NCBI GenBank assembly: GCA_017394835.1
Contig: JAFPXD010000059.1
Span: forward strand, 1-64,000
Source of the DNA: Clostridia bacterium
Lineage (GTDB): Bacteria > Bacillota > Clostridia > Christensenellales > CAG-138
Reading direction: 5' to 3'
Length of the DNA: 64,000 bases
Below are positions 1 through 8,559 of the stretch, in pieces. How positions within the stretch are numbered: position 1 is the stretch's first letter; each line of letters begins with the position of its first letter. The position numbers and the translations under genes were made by a program. Under the pieces are notes generated by a model. That model was given only the letters and a program-made list of their open reading frames with translations. It was not told where the DNA came from and searched no databases.

Positions 1-77
1 CACGTGCTTTCATTGTACAATTAACCTGCTTTCTGGATGGTTTTTCTGGTAAATTAATTATACATGAAAGCAGCAAA

Positions 78-103
78 CCGGGCAACCCTTACGGGCTACC
101 CGG
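78..103. terminator. Bidirectional hairpin terminator
   Basis: Stem of 11 pairs (three of them G-U) around a 4-base loop. It has a T-rich run on the plus-strand side (104-113) and a short T run on the other side. It lies just beyond the stop of the leftward 2111-aa gene and probably ends that transcript, and possibly one entering from the left. Confidence 0.6.
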
Positions 104-173
104 TCTTGTTTTTGATGGGGCTTAGTGCAACAGCCCCTTGCTGCAAGTTCAAGGGCGAAGCCCTTATTTTCTA

Positions 174-3100
174 TTAGCCCTGGATATAGCTGTACAGAGC
201 GGAGAGGTCGGCCGCGGTGAGAAGACCGTCGCCGTTCATGTCGCCGTTCGCAACGCCCTGAGCAGTGACGCTGCCGGCGCTCATGGAATAGGCCGCCGCA
301 AGGGTGATGTCGGCGGAATCGACGATGCCGTCGCAGTTGACGTCGCCGGGAACGGCTAAAGTATCGATAACGATGTTATCCTCGGCGTTGTCCGAAGGCT
401 CGGAGCTTTCGATCGCGGGCGAACAGACGACGATGTTCGTGCAGATAATATCCACTCCGTTCTCGAGCGTTACGTAGAAGCCCGCGTAAACTCCTTCATC
501 AAGGAACGAAGCGGGAATCCTTGCCGTTACGTACTGATATCCGGGGTCGCCGCTTTGCAGCGTATTGTCGGTATCCTTGCAGCTCCGCCTGTACGAAGCG
601 GTGTCATAGGTCAATTCCCCGTTCCCGGTCCCGAACAGGTAACCGTAATCGACGGCGTCGCGGATAATCCTCGAATCCAGAACGGTAATAACGCGCATGC
701 CGCCTTCGGAACCGATGGACTGAACGCCGACTATCTCAAAGCCCTTGTACTTATAGGTGTCCTGCCATTCAAAATCGAGGCAGGCCGTCACGAGATCGTC
801 TGAAGGCCCGACTTCGAATACGGACCTTATAAACGCCGGCAGGCACACGTCCTCTTCGTAATCAAGGAGCACGGTGCAGTCCTCATCCGCATAATAACGA
901 TCGGGTACGTCCTCGAAAACGGGCTCCCCGTTATCATCGTAACCGACGCTGACGGACTTTGTGCTGTACCAACACCCGATATTGCCGTCCTCCGCGATCA
1001 TGGCGTCCTTCGCTTCGAGCCACGAGACCTCCGGCTTCGTCAGCTCGTAATGGCAGATCGCGTATGTGCTGTCACGGAAGCCGTCCTTAACGGCATAGGC
1101 GTATATCAGAATATCCGTATTGTAAGCGTTAAGAACGAGCGGTTCGGTGTATTCGGCATACGCTTCCGCAGCGGGTGCGGGGACGCTGCCGGGATCGAGC
1201 GGTTCGGATCCGGTCTTCGGGATCTCGACGACGGCATAACGGATCGCCGCGTCTTCATCCGCAGTCAAAACGACCGTCTGAACGCCGGTGTACTCGCCCG
1301 ACGGGATCGAGGGAGTCGGCGCGGAGGTCCTTGCTGCGGCAAGCACAGTCACCGCCGCGGTCAGTGTGACGCCATCCTCCACGGTATAGTCGTCGCCCGT
1401 GAAGCTGCCGGCCGCGAATACCGTCTGCGCTTCAAGGTCGTCCGGGTCGATGCTGCCGACGCCGGTCCAAACGGCGGGTACGGCTGCCATGCTTCCGTCG
1501 GCAAAATACGCATAGACCTCTGCCGGAAGCGAAGCGATGATCTCGTCTTCGGTGCTTCCATGCGGTACGGTGACGCCGACGTCCGCGAATCTAACGATCG
1601 ACAGCTTTTCCGTCCTTTCGAAAACGAGGTCCATAGTGATCTCCCCGTCGGTTTCGGAGAAGACGCAGTTCGTGATCGTGAGCGTGTTTCCCGCAGCATC
1701 CTTCACAGTTACGGCAAGGCTTTCCGCAAATGAGAATGCGCCGGTAAGCGGCACGCTTGCGCTGCCGGAAACGCTGAGATTGGTGCCGCTCAGTTCTGCC
1801 TTGTTTACCGTGATCCGGGCGGTATAGACCTTATTGTAGTCCGCAATGGCATCGGAGCTGTTCCAATCAAGCGCTATGCCGCTGTCCAGCCTCCAGTTAT
1901 TGGACACACGGACCCTGACTTCGTTCAGCCCGGGCAGCTGTTCGCCGCCGGTCAGCGGCTCGGTAAGCGTGATCTCGACTTTGTTCACGATCGGCCGATA
2001 GTAGGCCTTCATATTGATTGTCGTGACCGTTGTCGTGGGATCCGTTGAGCCGTCCTGCCAGTGCACAAACTCCATGTCCGGAACGAACGGCGCTGTGAGC
2101 GTACCCTCGTTATGGAAATGGTATTCCCCGATCTGCTGATCCAGGTTCAGATCGTAAAGCGCGACAGCCTGATCGTCGATATACCATTCATAATTATACT
2201 GCTCATTGGTGAAGTATGTGTCGAAAGTGGCAGTAACCGTTAAGGTCCTTCCGGAGACAGTACCGTTTACGCTGTAATAATACAGGTTACCGACATAATC
2301 GTTAAGACTGCTGTCGTCAATATTCAGCTCAGGCACGCCGTCAAAGGTCTCGATGCCGGACAAGGTGAGGCTGAACGCCGCATAGAATTCCCCTTTCGTC
2401 TTGTCAAGCGTCCAGAAGATCGTGCTCCGTCCTTCGACCTCCGCGGCGTCGCTGTCCTTCCAGTCGACATAGCCTGGCAGGTAGTACATTCCGGGCTGAT
2501 CCTGGAATCTTCTGCCTCCGCCGAAACTGATATCGATGCTGCTGACGATCTTTTCATAGACCGGGACAAAGCATGCGCTGACGCCCTTCCTGTTGGTGAC
2601 GGTGAGCGCTTCATCTTCAGCATGGAAATCCGTGCCGAAGTATTCGATGTATTTCTCAGGACTGATTGCTTCACCGACCGTTCCGGTCGCGGTGTCATAC
2701 GCATACACTTCCCAGTATCTGAACCGCATGTTCTGTGCAGAACCGGGAGGAACGGCGTCGACCGTCTGACTCTTTCCGATCTCCAGCGGGAGCTCCGTGT
2801 ACTGGTATGCGCCGTCCGTATAGCCCGTCGGAACATACAGGAACGCGTTGCCCTCCAGCACGAGCCGGACCGTCACCGGCTCGTGCTTGACTCCGTTGTG
2901 AGCGGCGGTGACGCTGAACTTGAAGGTGCCCTGCCATGCATGGGTATCCAGCATTTCCGAAAGCCGGAAGGGCTTGGAGTAGGCGTGGGTGCCCCTATCC
3001 TTCCAGGTATAAGCAGGGCCGTCAAGGAACTGATAGTAGATCGCTTCGCCGCTGTCGACGTCCGCGGAATTCGAGGGAAGCAGCCGAACAACGTCGTCGA

Positions 3101-6100
3101 TCCGAACCGTTACGTCCTGATTGTTGACCGGGACCACAGTGTCCTTGGTTCCGTCCGCATGAGTGATCTCGATCGCGGCAGGCGACGGCGCCGTCTTGAC
3201 GGCGGGATCCATCACAACGGGATAGGTATCCGATGCATAGAGATAGTCATAGCTCCTCAGCCAGGAGTGAGTGACCTCCGGATAATGGTTTGCGATTATG
3301 CGGGAGATATTGTATGCAAGCGTGCCTACGATATCCTGGCCGTAATCGTCGTAATCCTCGCCGGCAAAGCAAAGGAGCGGGAACAGCAGGGACTTAAAGC
3401 ACGCTTCAAGCTCGTTGAGCTCTTCCGCAGAAAGATAGTTGCCGAGTGGATCGAAGCCCCTGGGGATATCTTTTTCTTCGTCGGGGTTTGCAAGGGCGTC
3501 CCAGATCCATCCGATATCCTCGTCAAGATTGTCGATGTCATCCTCGTCGATATTGCAGTAGATGCGGTAAAGCTGGAATTTGGACAAACGATCCGCCAGG
3601 GTGCCGAATACGTCGATCAGCTCGTTCATTTCATCATGGGTCTTACCGAAGAGAAGGCCCGCTGTGGAAGCCGCAGCCTGCTGGAAAGACTTGTGGTTGT
3701 CGATCTCATAGCTTGAGAAGTATTGGCGCGGAGAGAGCACGGGATCGAGGACGCCGCCGTTTATGTCGTACTTGAAGGCCCACTCCTGAAGCTTTTCAAA
3801 GAAGAAGTCGATGAATTTCTCCGTCGTTCCCATCTCGTCCTGATAATAGCTCGATTCGATGATGGCGTCGGTCGTGCCCCAGAACTGGCTGGTCAGGTAC
3901 CGGACGGTCGCGGTGTGGAAATAATCATCGAAGAAGATATCCGGATTGACCGCCGCAAGCTGTGCGAGCATCAGCATCTTTTGATTGTTGTAACCGTTGC
4001 TGCCGACGTTCCATGCGGTATTATCCTCCGGGACAAGATTGTTGTCGCTGCCGTCAGAAGGAGCATGAGTCTCGGCGCTGCCCGGGATAAAATGATCCAC
4101 GCCGTAGCGGATGAAGCCCATCTCCGTCGTGCCGGTCCAAGGAACTATATCGTTCTGATTGAAGACGTTGTGGATGCAGTTGTAGTTATTGCCGGCGACC
4201 TTTGCGCTCTCAACGCCGCCCATCGGCGCCTCGAGGGGATAGGCAAACGTGTGTGTACCGTTGTTATCGTATTTATCGACTATGCGCTTTGCCGCGAGGT
4301 TAGAGGTAGCGCCGGCTCTTGAATAGCCTGCGATCCAGAAGATAGTGTTTTCACTGCTTCCGTCGATGCCCATGCGGCTGAGGTAGCCGTTCAGCTCTGC
4401 CATGACCTGCGTCGCCGCGGAGGACCATCCGGCCGCTTCGCCGCTCGCGCCGAGGGTCATGTTGGATATCCACTCCGACTCGTAGCCCATGCCGCGCACG
4501 CCGATCACGACGAGCGTTTTCGTTCCGAATATCTGCTTCGAAGCGATGCCTACGCCGATGGTGTCCGCGCCGGGCTTCTGCGTATTGAAGTCATTGACGT
4601 AGATCGCAGTATCGGCGCAGCCTATGTCGCTCACGAACTGGCGGAAGTTCTGGGACTTGTCAAGATAGTCTCCGTTTGAGTCTTCCTTACCGTATTCGTT
4701 GGAATAGCCAGCAGCGCCCGCGAGGCACATGGAAAGGGTCGCAAGCTGAGGATTGTAATCCAATGTGGAGCCCGCGAAGAAGCCGTCGGAATAGTAGAAA
4801 ACGTTTTCGATATCCGCATAATCGTCCGGGAATGAGGGATAGCTCACGATGCCCTTAATGATCGGATAGTCCACGCCGTTCATCGTGTATGTCTGCGACA
4901 GTGACTGCGTACGCTTTCCGGGATCCGGCGTGAAGACGCTCGGTACGGGTTTTACGGGCTTTGCGCCGGAAACGACCCTCAGATAGCGGTCGGGCTCCCA
5001 GCTGATATGCTTACCGGAATCGTTATCAAAGGTGTAGAACGATTCGTCGTAGCTTCCGGGATCTCTTGATATCTGCGTGCCGTGACCTGCTGCTCCGGCG
5101 GTGGAAATACGGACGTGAACGTCCGCACCGGCGCTCAGCGAAGGCATCAGATATGCGTCGACCGCGCCGCCGTCGGAGGAGAGATACAGGTTATCGTTCG
5201 AGTAGCTCTTCGAAACGTTGTCGCGGACGATCAGCGAGCCGGAGATGTTGAGGTCGCAGTAACGGTTTACGAATATGCCGCCGCCTGCTCCGCCGGATTC
5301 CCAAGCAAGGTTCTTCCAGATAGTGCAGCTGTCGACGCCGTTGTCGTCCAGGTCGGTGACCCTGTCGTCGCCGCGGTCATAGATACCTCCGCCGAGGCAG
5401 TCCGCCTTGTTTCGGAGGATGTTGCAGTTCTTAATGGTGCTTTCTTCCTCATCAAGATAAAGACCGCCTCCGTTGCCCTTGTCGTCGTCGTTCGTGGCGA
5501 TATTGCCGACGAAGTTGATGCCGGAGATATGGAATTTTTCATTATCCAGATAGATGCCTCCGCCGCCGTCCTCTGCGTCGAATACGCAGTTATAGGAAAC
5601 GGAGCTGCCGAGCTCTTCCGGAAGGAAGAAGTTGTACGCCCCGTTCCAATCAGGGATGCTGTATGCGGAAACGACGGATTCGGGATCCATGATCTGCTCC
5701 GCGTCGCCGCGCAGGCTGAAATTATCGCCGTCGACGTAGATGCCCGCTCCGTTGTCGTCCGCCACGTTATGGTCGATATGGCTCTTGACCATAATGATCC
5801 TGCACCATTCGGAATCGACGTGTACGCCGCCGCCGTCGTATCTAGCGGCGTTGTAGATGATATTGCTGTGATCGAGATAGAGACAGCCGTTCTTGTTATT
5901 CATCTCCACGCCGCCGCCGTCGCCGTAGCTGGCGCCCCATTTATCCGCCTTGTTGCCCGCGACCGTGACGTAATAAAGATTGACGTGTGCGCCTTCCTTC
6001 ATATGGATGCCGCCTCCGCCGTTATCGCTGTTGCCGCCGTTGATTATGCCGCCGTGAAGCAGCACCTGCCTGCGTGTATAGCCGTATCTGCTGCTGTCGG

Positions 6101-6509
6101 CAACATAGACCCACATATTGTGTTCCGCGGTCGAATTATATGAGGGATCGGCTGTGTTTCCGCCGTAAACGTTCAGAGTGGCGTTCTGGCCGACCCAGAA
6201 CACCTCGCCGTCGCCCTTACTGCTTGAAAGGTTGCGGGAGATCCAGTAACCGTTCATCTCGAGAGTAACGGATATGTTTTCCGGCACACAGAACCGGCTG
6301 CCCTCCCAGTTGTTAAGAAGGCCGACGGTATTGCCGCTTGACGCGACCGCTTCATTCCAGGCCGCAGGCAGGCTGCCGTAGGTCTTGCTGGTACCGTTGG
6401 CGAAATGCACGTACGCACGGTCGTTCGCCGCAAACACCGAAGCCGGCAAAACGCCGACCAGCATTATCAGCGCCAGAAGCGTGCTTAAGAGCCGTTTTGT
6501 TTTCTTCAT
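174..6509 (-). CDS. Giant secreted beta-helix / lipase-like / dockerin protein
   Basis: 2111 residues, with no equivalent I recognise as a whole. Residues 1-28 form a Sec signal peptide (MKKTKR, hydrophobic core, ASVFAA cleavage). About residues 90-470 are Gly/Asn/Asp-rich repeats with recurring GGGI/GGGV-x(n)-D blocks, typical of a right-handed parallel beta-helix. About 540-1090 resemble an alpha/beta-hydrolase of the class-3 lipase type: the nucleophile elbow GYSRAG is near 730, NDIVP (candidate acid) near 786, and a candidate His lies in THSW near 1081. Beta-rich modules follow, including an InlB-type FVHWQDG repeat near 1485 and a chitobiase C-terminal-like segment near 1740. The last 57 residues are a type I dockerin with two calcium loops (DVNCDGIVDSAD and DMNGDGLLTAAD). 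A GGAGG site precedes the ATG. The dockerin implies docking to a cohesin scaffold. The substrate is unknown, and esterase activity is inferred from motifs only. Confidence 0.85.
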   Translation of the reverse strand: MKKTKRLLSTLLALIMLVGVLPASVFAANDRAYVHFANGTSKTYGSLPAAWNEAVASSGNTVGLLNNWEGSRFCVPENISVTLEMNGYWISRNLSSSKGDGEVFWVGQNATLNVYGGNTADPSYNSTAEHNMWVYVADSSRYGYTRRQVLLHGGIINGGNSDNGGGGIHMKEGAHVNLYYVTVAGNKADKWGASYGDGGGVEMNNKNGCLYLDHSNIIYNAARYDGGGVHVDSEWCRIIMVKSHIDHNVADDNGAGIYVDGDNFSLRGDAEQIMDPESVVSAYSIPDWNGAYNFFLPEELGSSVSYNCVFDAEDGGGGIYLDNEKFHISGINFVGNIATNDDDKGNGGGLYLDEEESTIKNCNILRNKADCLGGGIYDRGDDRVTDLDDNGVDSCTIWKNLAWESGGAGGGIFVNRYCDLNISGSLIVRDNVSKSYSNDNLYLSSDGGAVDAYLMPSLSAGADVHVRISTAGAAGHGTQISRDPGSYDESFYTFDNDSGKHISWEPDRYLRVVSGAKPVKPVPSVFTPDPGKRTQSLSQTYTMNGVDYPIIKGIVSYPSFPDDYADIENVFYYSDGFFAGSTLDYNPQLATLSMCLAGAAGYSNEYGKEDSNGDYLDKSQNFRQFVSDIGCADTAIYVNDFNTQKPGADTIGVGIASKQIFGTKTLVVIGVRGMGYESEWISNMTLGASGEAAGWSSAATQVMAELNGYLSRMGIDGSSENTIFWIAGYSRAGATSNLAAKRIVDKYDNNGTHTFAYPLEAPMGGVESAKVAGNNYNCIHNVFNQNDIVPWTGTTEMGFIRYGVDHFIPGSAETHAPSDGSDNNLVPEDNTAWNVGSNGYNNQKMLMLAQLAAVNPDIFFDDYFHTATVRYLTSQFWGTTDAIIESSYYQDEMGTTEKFIDFFFEKLQEWAFKYDINGGVLDPVLSPRQYFSSYEIDNHKSFQQAAASTAGLLFGKTHDEMNELIDVFGTLADRLSKFQLYRIYCNIDEDDIDNLDEDIGWIWDALANPDEEKDIPRGFDPLGNYLSAEELNELEACFKSLLFPLLCFAGEDYDDYGQDIVGTLAYNISRIIANHYPEVTHSWLRSYDYLYASDTYPVVMDPAVKTAPSPAAIEITHADGTKDTVVPVNNQDVTVRIDDVVRLLPSNSADVDSGEAIYYQFLDGPAYTWKDRGTHAYSKPFRLSEMLDTHAWQGTFKFSVTAAHNGVKHEPVTVRLVLEGNAFLYVPTGYTDGAYQYTELPLEIGKSQTVDAVPPGSAQNMRFRYWEVYAYDTATGTVGEAISPEKYIEYFGTDFHAEDEALTVTNRKGVSACFVPVYEKIVSSIDISFGGGRRFQDQPGMYYLPGYVDWKDSDAAEVEGRSTIFWTLDKTKGEFYAAFSLTLSGIETFDGVPELNIDDSSLNDYVGNLYYYSVNGTVSGRTLTVTATFDTYFTNEQYNYEWYIDDQAVALYDLNLDQQIGEYHFHNEGTLTAPFVPDMEFVHWQDGSTDPTTTVTTINMKAYYRPIVNKVEITLTEPLTGGEQLPGLNEVRVRVSNNWRLDSGIALDWNSSDAIADYNKVYTARITVNKAELSGTNLSVSGSASVPLTGAFSFAESLAVTVKDAAGNTLTITNCVFSETDGEITMDLVFERTEKLSIVRFADVGVTVPHGSTEDEIIASLPAEVYAYFADGSMAAVPAVWTGVGSIDPDDLEAQTVFAAGSFTGDDYTVEDGVTLTAAVTVLAAARTSAPTPSIPSGEYTGVQTVVLTADEDAAIRYAVVEIPKTGSEPLDPGSVPAPAAEAYAEYTEPLVLNAYNTDILIYAYAVKDGFRDSTYAICHYELTKPEVSWLEAKDAMIAEDGNIGCWYSTKSVSVGYDDNGEPVFEDVPDRYYADEDCTVLLDYEEDVCLPAFIRSVFEVGPSDDLVTACLDFEWQDTYKYKGFEIVGVQSIGSEGGMRVITVLDSRIIRDAVDYGYLFGTGNGELTYDTASYRRSCKDTDNTLQSGDPGYQYVTARIPASFLDEGVYAGFYVTLENGVDIICTNIVVCSPAIESSEPSDNAEDNIVIDTLAVPGDVNCDGIVDSADITLAAAYSMSAGSVTAQGVANGDMNGDGLLTAADLSALYSYIQG

Positions 6510-6572
6510 TGCTTTATCCTCCGATATTATTTTTATGCTTTCCGTAAAACACAGGGGATACTATTGCGATCC

Positions 6573-6722
6573 TTACCGCACGCGTTCCGATCGGATCGAC
6601 CGAAGCGGAAAACGAATACCGCTATTTGTGATGAACGCGCTGTAAAGCCCATTCAGCGCATTGAGCGATTTGATGAACACCAATGCAAAAAGGACGAGTG
6701 CCGCAATCTCTTTTTTGAGCAC
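6573..6722 (-). CDS. Possible 49-aa leader membrane peptide
   Basis: A short ORF with a GTG start, preceded by AAGGAGA at good spacing. It begins with two Lys followed by a hydrophobic stretch (IAALVLFALVFI) that could be one membrane helix. It sits between a consensus-like promoter and the 2111-aa dockerin gene, in the same direction, so it may be a leader peptide or an independent small membrane protein. No family is recognised. It could also be chance coding in a long 5' leader. Confidence 0.35.
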   Translation of the reverse strand: MLKKEIAALVLFALVFIKSLNALNGLYSAFITNSGIRFPLRSIRSERVR

Positions 6723-6775
6723 AGCCCGTCTCCTTTTCCATGAGGGAATAAGCTTGTCCCTCCCGGCTGATCGAT

Positions 6776-6804
6776 ATTATACCATAATCATTCCTTTGGC
6801 GCAA
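6776..6804 (-). promoter_or_regulatory. SigA-type promoter for the giant dockerin gene
   Basis: On the minus strand, TTGCGC, a 17-base spacer, then TATAAT. The start site would lie near 6769, giving a leader of about 260 bases before the ATG at 6509. That is long enough to hold the small ORF at 6573-6722. Confidence 0.6.
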
Positions 6805-6933
6805 TAGCTTGGTATATTATAAATATATCTTAAATAAACACAGCTCACAAATTGTCTGTAGTGTTCGTATAAAAGATGCACTATTTAAGGGTAAACTTGC
6901 AAAAAGTACACCATCGTTATGTCACCATGGTAG

Positions 6934-7329
6934 TCATTTGTTATATTCATCCTCTAACAGATTGTCCTTTTGCCTACCATCCTGGTTAATCATGACCGCT
7001 GCAGTCAAATCGAATACAGCGATTCGCTGCGACGGGTATGCTACGCCCGGTATTCTATACGACTGAGTCTCATTCCAGTTCAAATGCTTCATCATGATGC
7101 GGCAAAGCGGCTTGCTGTGTATTTCCAAGCTCCATCCTTCCCTGTTCTTTTTCGGAACACGATGGGACTGAAAATCCTTTTTGGAATAAGCTTCCATAAC
7201 CATCGAATTGCCGTCCTCGTGTATACGAAAACGAACGAACTGCGGATTGCCCAGCTCGGCCAAGGTCTTCCTGAAAACATGTATTTTCGATCCTCTGAGG
7301 TAGAACGAAATGTATGTATCGGTCGGCAT
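6934..7329 (-). CDS. Hypothetical phage-type protein, 131 aa
   Basis: A basic, soluble 131-residue protein with no recognised family. Its ATG overlaps the stop of the upstream 68-aa gene (TAATG arrangement), so the two are translationally coupled. Position after a VRR-NUC nuclease gene and the tight packing suggest a phage replication/recombination module. The gene stands alone at the left end of the island with no further phage genes beyond it, which fits a prophage remnant. Confidence 0.6.
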   Translation of the reverse strand: MPTDTYISFYLRGSKIHVFRKTLAELGNPQFVRFRIHEDGNSMVMEAYSKKDFQSHRVPKKNREGWSLEIHSKPLCRIMMKHLNWNETQSYRIPGVAYPSQRIAVFDLTAAVMINQDGRQKDNLLEDEYNK

Positions 7330-7535
7330 TATTTTGCCTTCGGTTTCGGTCTTGCTTCAGGATTCGAAAAGTCGAAATACAACATTACCTTATTGTTGGA
7401 AGTTACCAGCTTGCCGATTGCCCTGTAAACGTAATTAGGATCCCATTCCCACATTTCAAACAGCTGCTCAATCAGCTTAGGACAATGAACCTTCCTTGCC
7501 AGATTGATGAAGGGCTCATACTTTTCCTTGACCAT
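7329..7535 (-). CDS. Hypothetical phage-type protein, 68 aa
   Basis: A small protein starting MVKEKYEPFINLARK and ending in a Lys/Pro-rich tail. GGAGG is 6 bases before its ATG, and that ATG lies inside the end of the VRR-NUC gene (20-base overlap). The stop overlaps the next start. No domain is recognised. Its coupling to the neighbours on both sides makes it a credible real gene of the same phage-derived cassette. Confidence 0.6.
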   Translation of the reverse strand: MVKEKYEPFINLARKVHCPKLIEQLFEMWEWDPNYVYRAIGKLVTSNNKVMLYFDFSNPEARPKPKAK

Positions 7536-7821
7536 ATCGTGCCTCCAATTCCGACATAACCGCCTTTACATCCTCGACGCTGTAAACGACTGCCGCCGTG
7601 CCTCCGGCTTTGCGGATCGCCTCGATCGTCGTTGCCTGCAGCTTCGTCGGCCTGTTCTTTCCGGCTTTCGCCTCGAATGCCACAAACCGACCATGCCAGC
7701 AGACGATTATGTCCGGTATTCCTGCGGTTCCGTACTGGCCGCCGTGTTCCTTCCAGAAGAAACAATCGGATACAGTTGCCAGAAAGCCGCGTATTTTCTT
7801 GACTAATGCTGCTTCGTTCAT
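7516..7821 (-). CDS. VRR-NUC domain nuclease (phage type)
   Basis: 101 residues covering a stand-alone VRR-NUC fold of the PD-(D/E)XK nuclease superfamily. The core motif is visible: GIPDIIV supplies the Asp, and VAFEAKAG about 12 residues later supplies the ExK pair, followed by a conserved-looking RPTKLQ. Single-domain VRR-NUC proteins are common in phage replication modules, where they act as structure-specific endonucleases. AGGAG precedes the ATG by 8 bases. It is first of three overlapping leftward genes that look like a small prophage remnant beside the NACHT gene. Confidence 0.85.
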   Translation of the reverse strand: MNEAALVKKIRGFLATVSDCFFWKEHGGQYGTAGIPDIIVCWHGRFVAFEAKAGKNRPTKLQATTIEAIRKAGGTAAVVYSVEDVKAVMSELEARYGQGKV

Positions 7822-7923
7822 TTCGTCTCACTCCTATCGTCTATGAAGCATCCGAAGGATCGAAGCTATTTCCTACTTTCTCTCTTTACATATACACACG
7901 TATAGAAGTGAGTTAGAAACAGC

Positions 7924-8460
7924 TTGGAGAATAGATCTAACGAACTGAAAAACAAGCTCAAGGGCTATACCTCTATGACAGCGCCGCTAAAGCAGTTTTT
8001 AATCGGTTTGGGCTTCAAAATAAAGGATGATGGGAAGCATTACAGATTAACTTACTATGGCGACGAACGCTATAGTCCTGTCGCTCAAACTGAACACCTT
8101 CGTCGACGAAGTTTCAAGGAATCCTCTCGATTGGTCGAGAGAAGGTCTCTGCAAGATGGCGATGTTCCGCATTTTCGCTGAAAATGATGGAAAGGTAACC
8201 GCAGAGCATATCCGTGTTTCAAGGAGCAAAAAAGGAACGTGAAAAGGATCGCAAGGCCCGCGGGGACGGGCTTGAGATATACAACAGATACGCTAAAAAA
8301 GCAGATCAAGGAAGCCTTCGGCGGATATCACGACTGGAGCGTGTTTGAGAAGAGAGCGATCCCGCCGGCCAGACGTACGGGAAGATCATCGGCATTACCG
8401 CTCTCTTCAAAGCTTGCGCGAAACTACGATCTCCTAATTCCATCGCATGATTTCTCCTAG
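7924..8460 (+). pseudogene. Decayed ORF region left of the NACHT gene
   Basis: Three short overlapping frames follow each other. The first, from a TTG at 7924, carries a believable C-terminal domain-like stretch (LKQFLIGLGFKIKDDGKHY, then LTYYGDERY) that runs into low-complexity Arg/Ser. The second is 8057-8242, the third 8239-8460. None has a convincing ribosome site and none continues coherently, so I read this as remains of one or more genes broken by frameshifts or rearrangement. The original functions are not recognisable. Confidence 0.35.
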
Positions 8461-8492
8461 AAGAACTTGACACGATCCTTTTATTCCCGTTG

Positions 8493-8521
8493 TTTCAATA
8501 TCGTTCAAGTTATGATATAAT
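8493..8521 (+). promoter_or_regulatory. Extended -10 promoter of the NACHT gene
   Basis: TATAAT at 8516-8521 is preceded by TG one base upstream (extended -10). The -35 region 17 bases away (TTTCAA) is weak. The gene's AGGAGG starts 25 bases further on, giving a short 5' leader. The NACHT gene therefore has its own promoter inside the island. Confidence 0.6.
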
Positions 8522-8559
8522 AGTCTCTGGGTCAAAGCTTACTGCAGGAGGTCGTGACT

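Noticed and set aside
8554..8559. GTG start for the NACHT gene
   Set aside because: Only 2 bases separate it from AGGAGG; the ATG at 8560 has the expected 8-base spacing.
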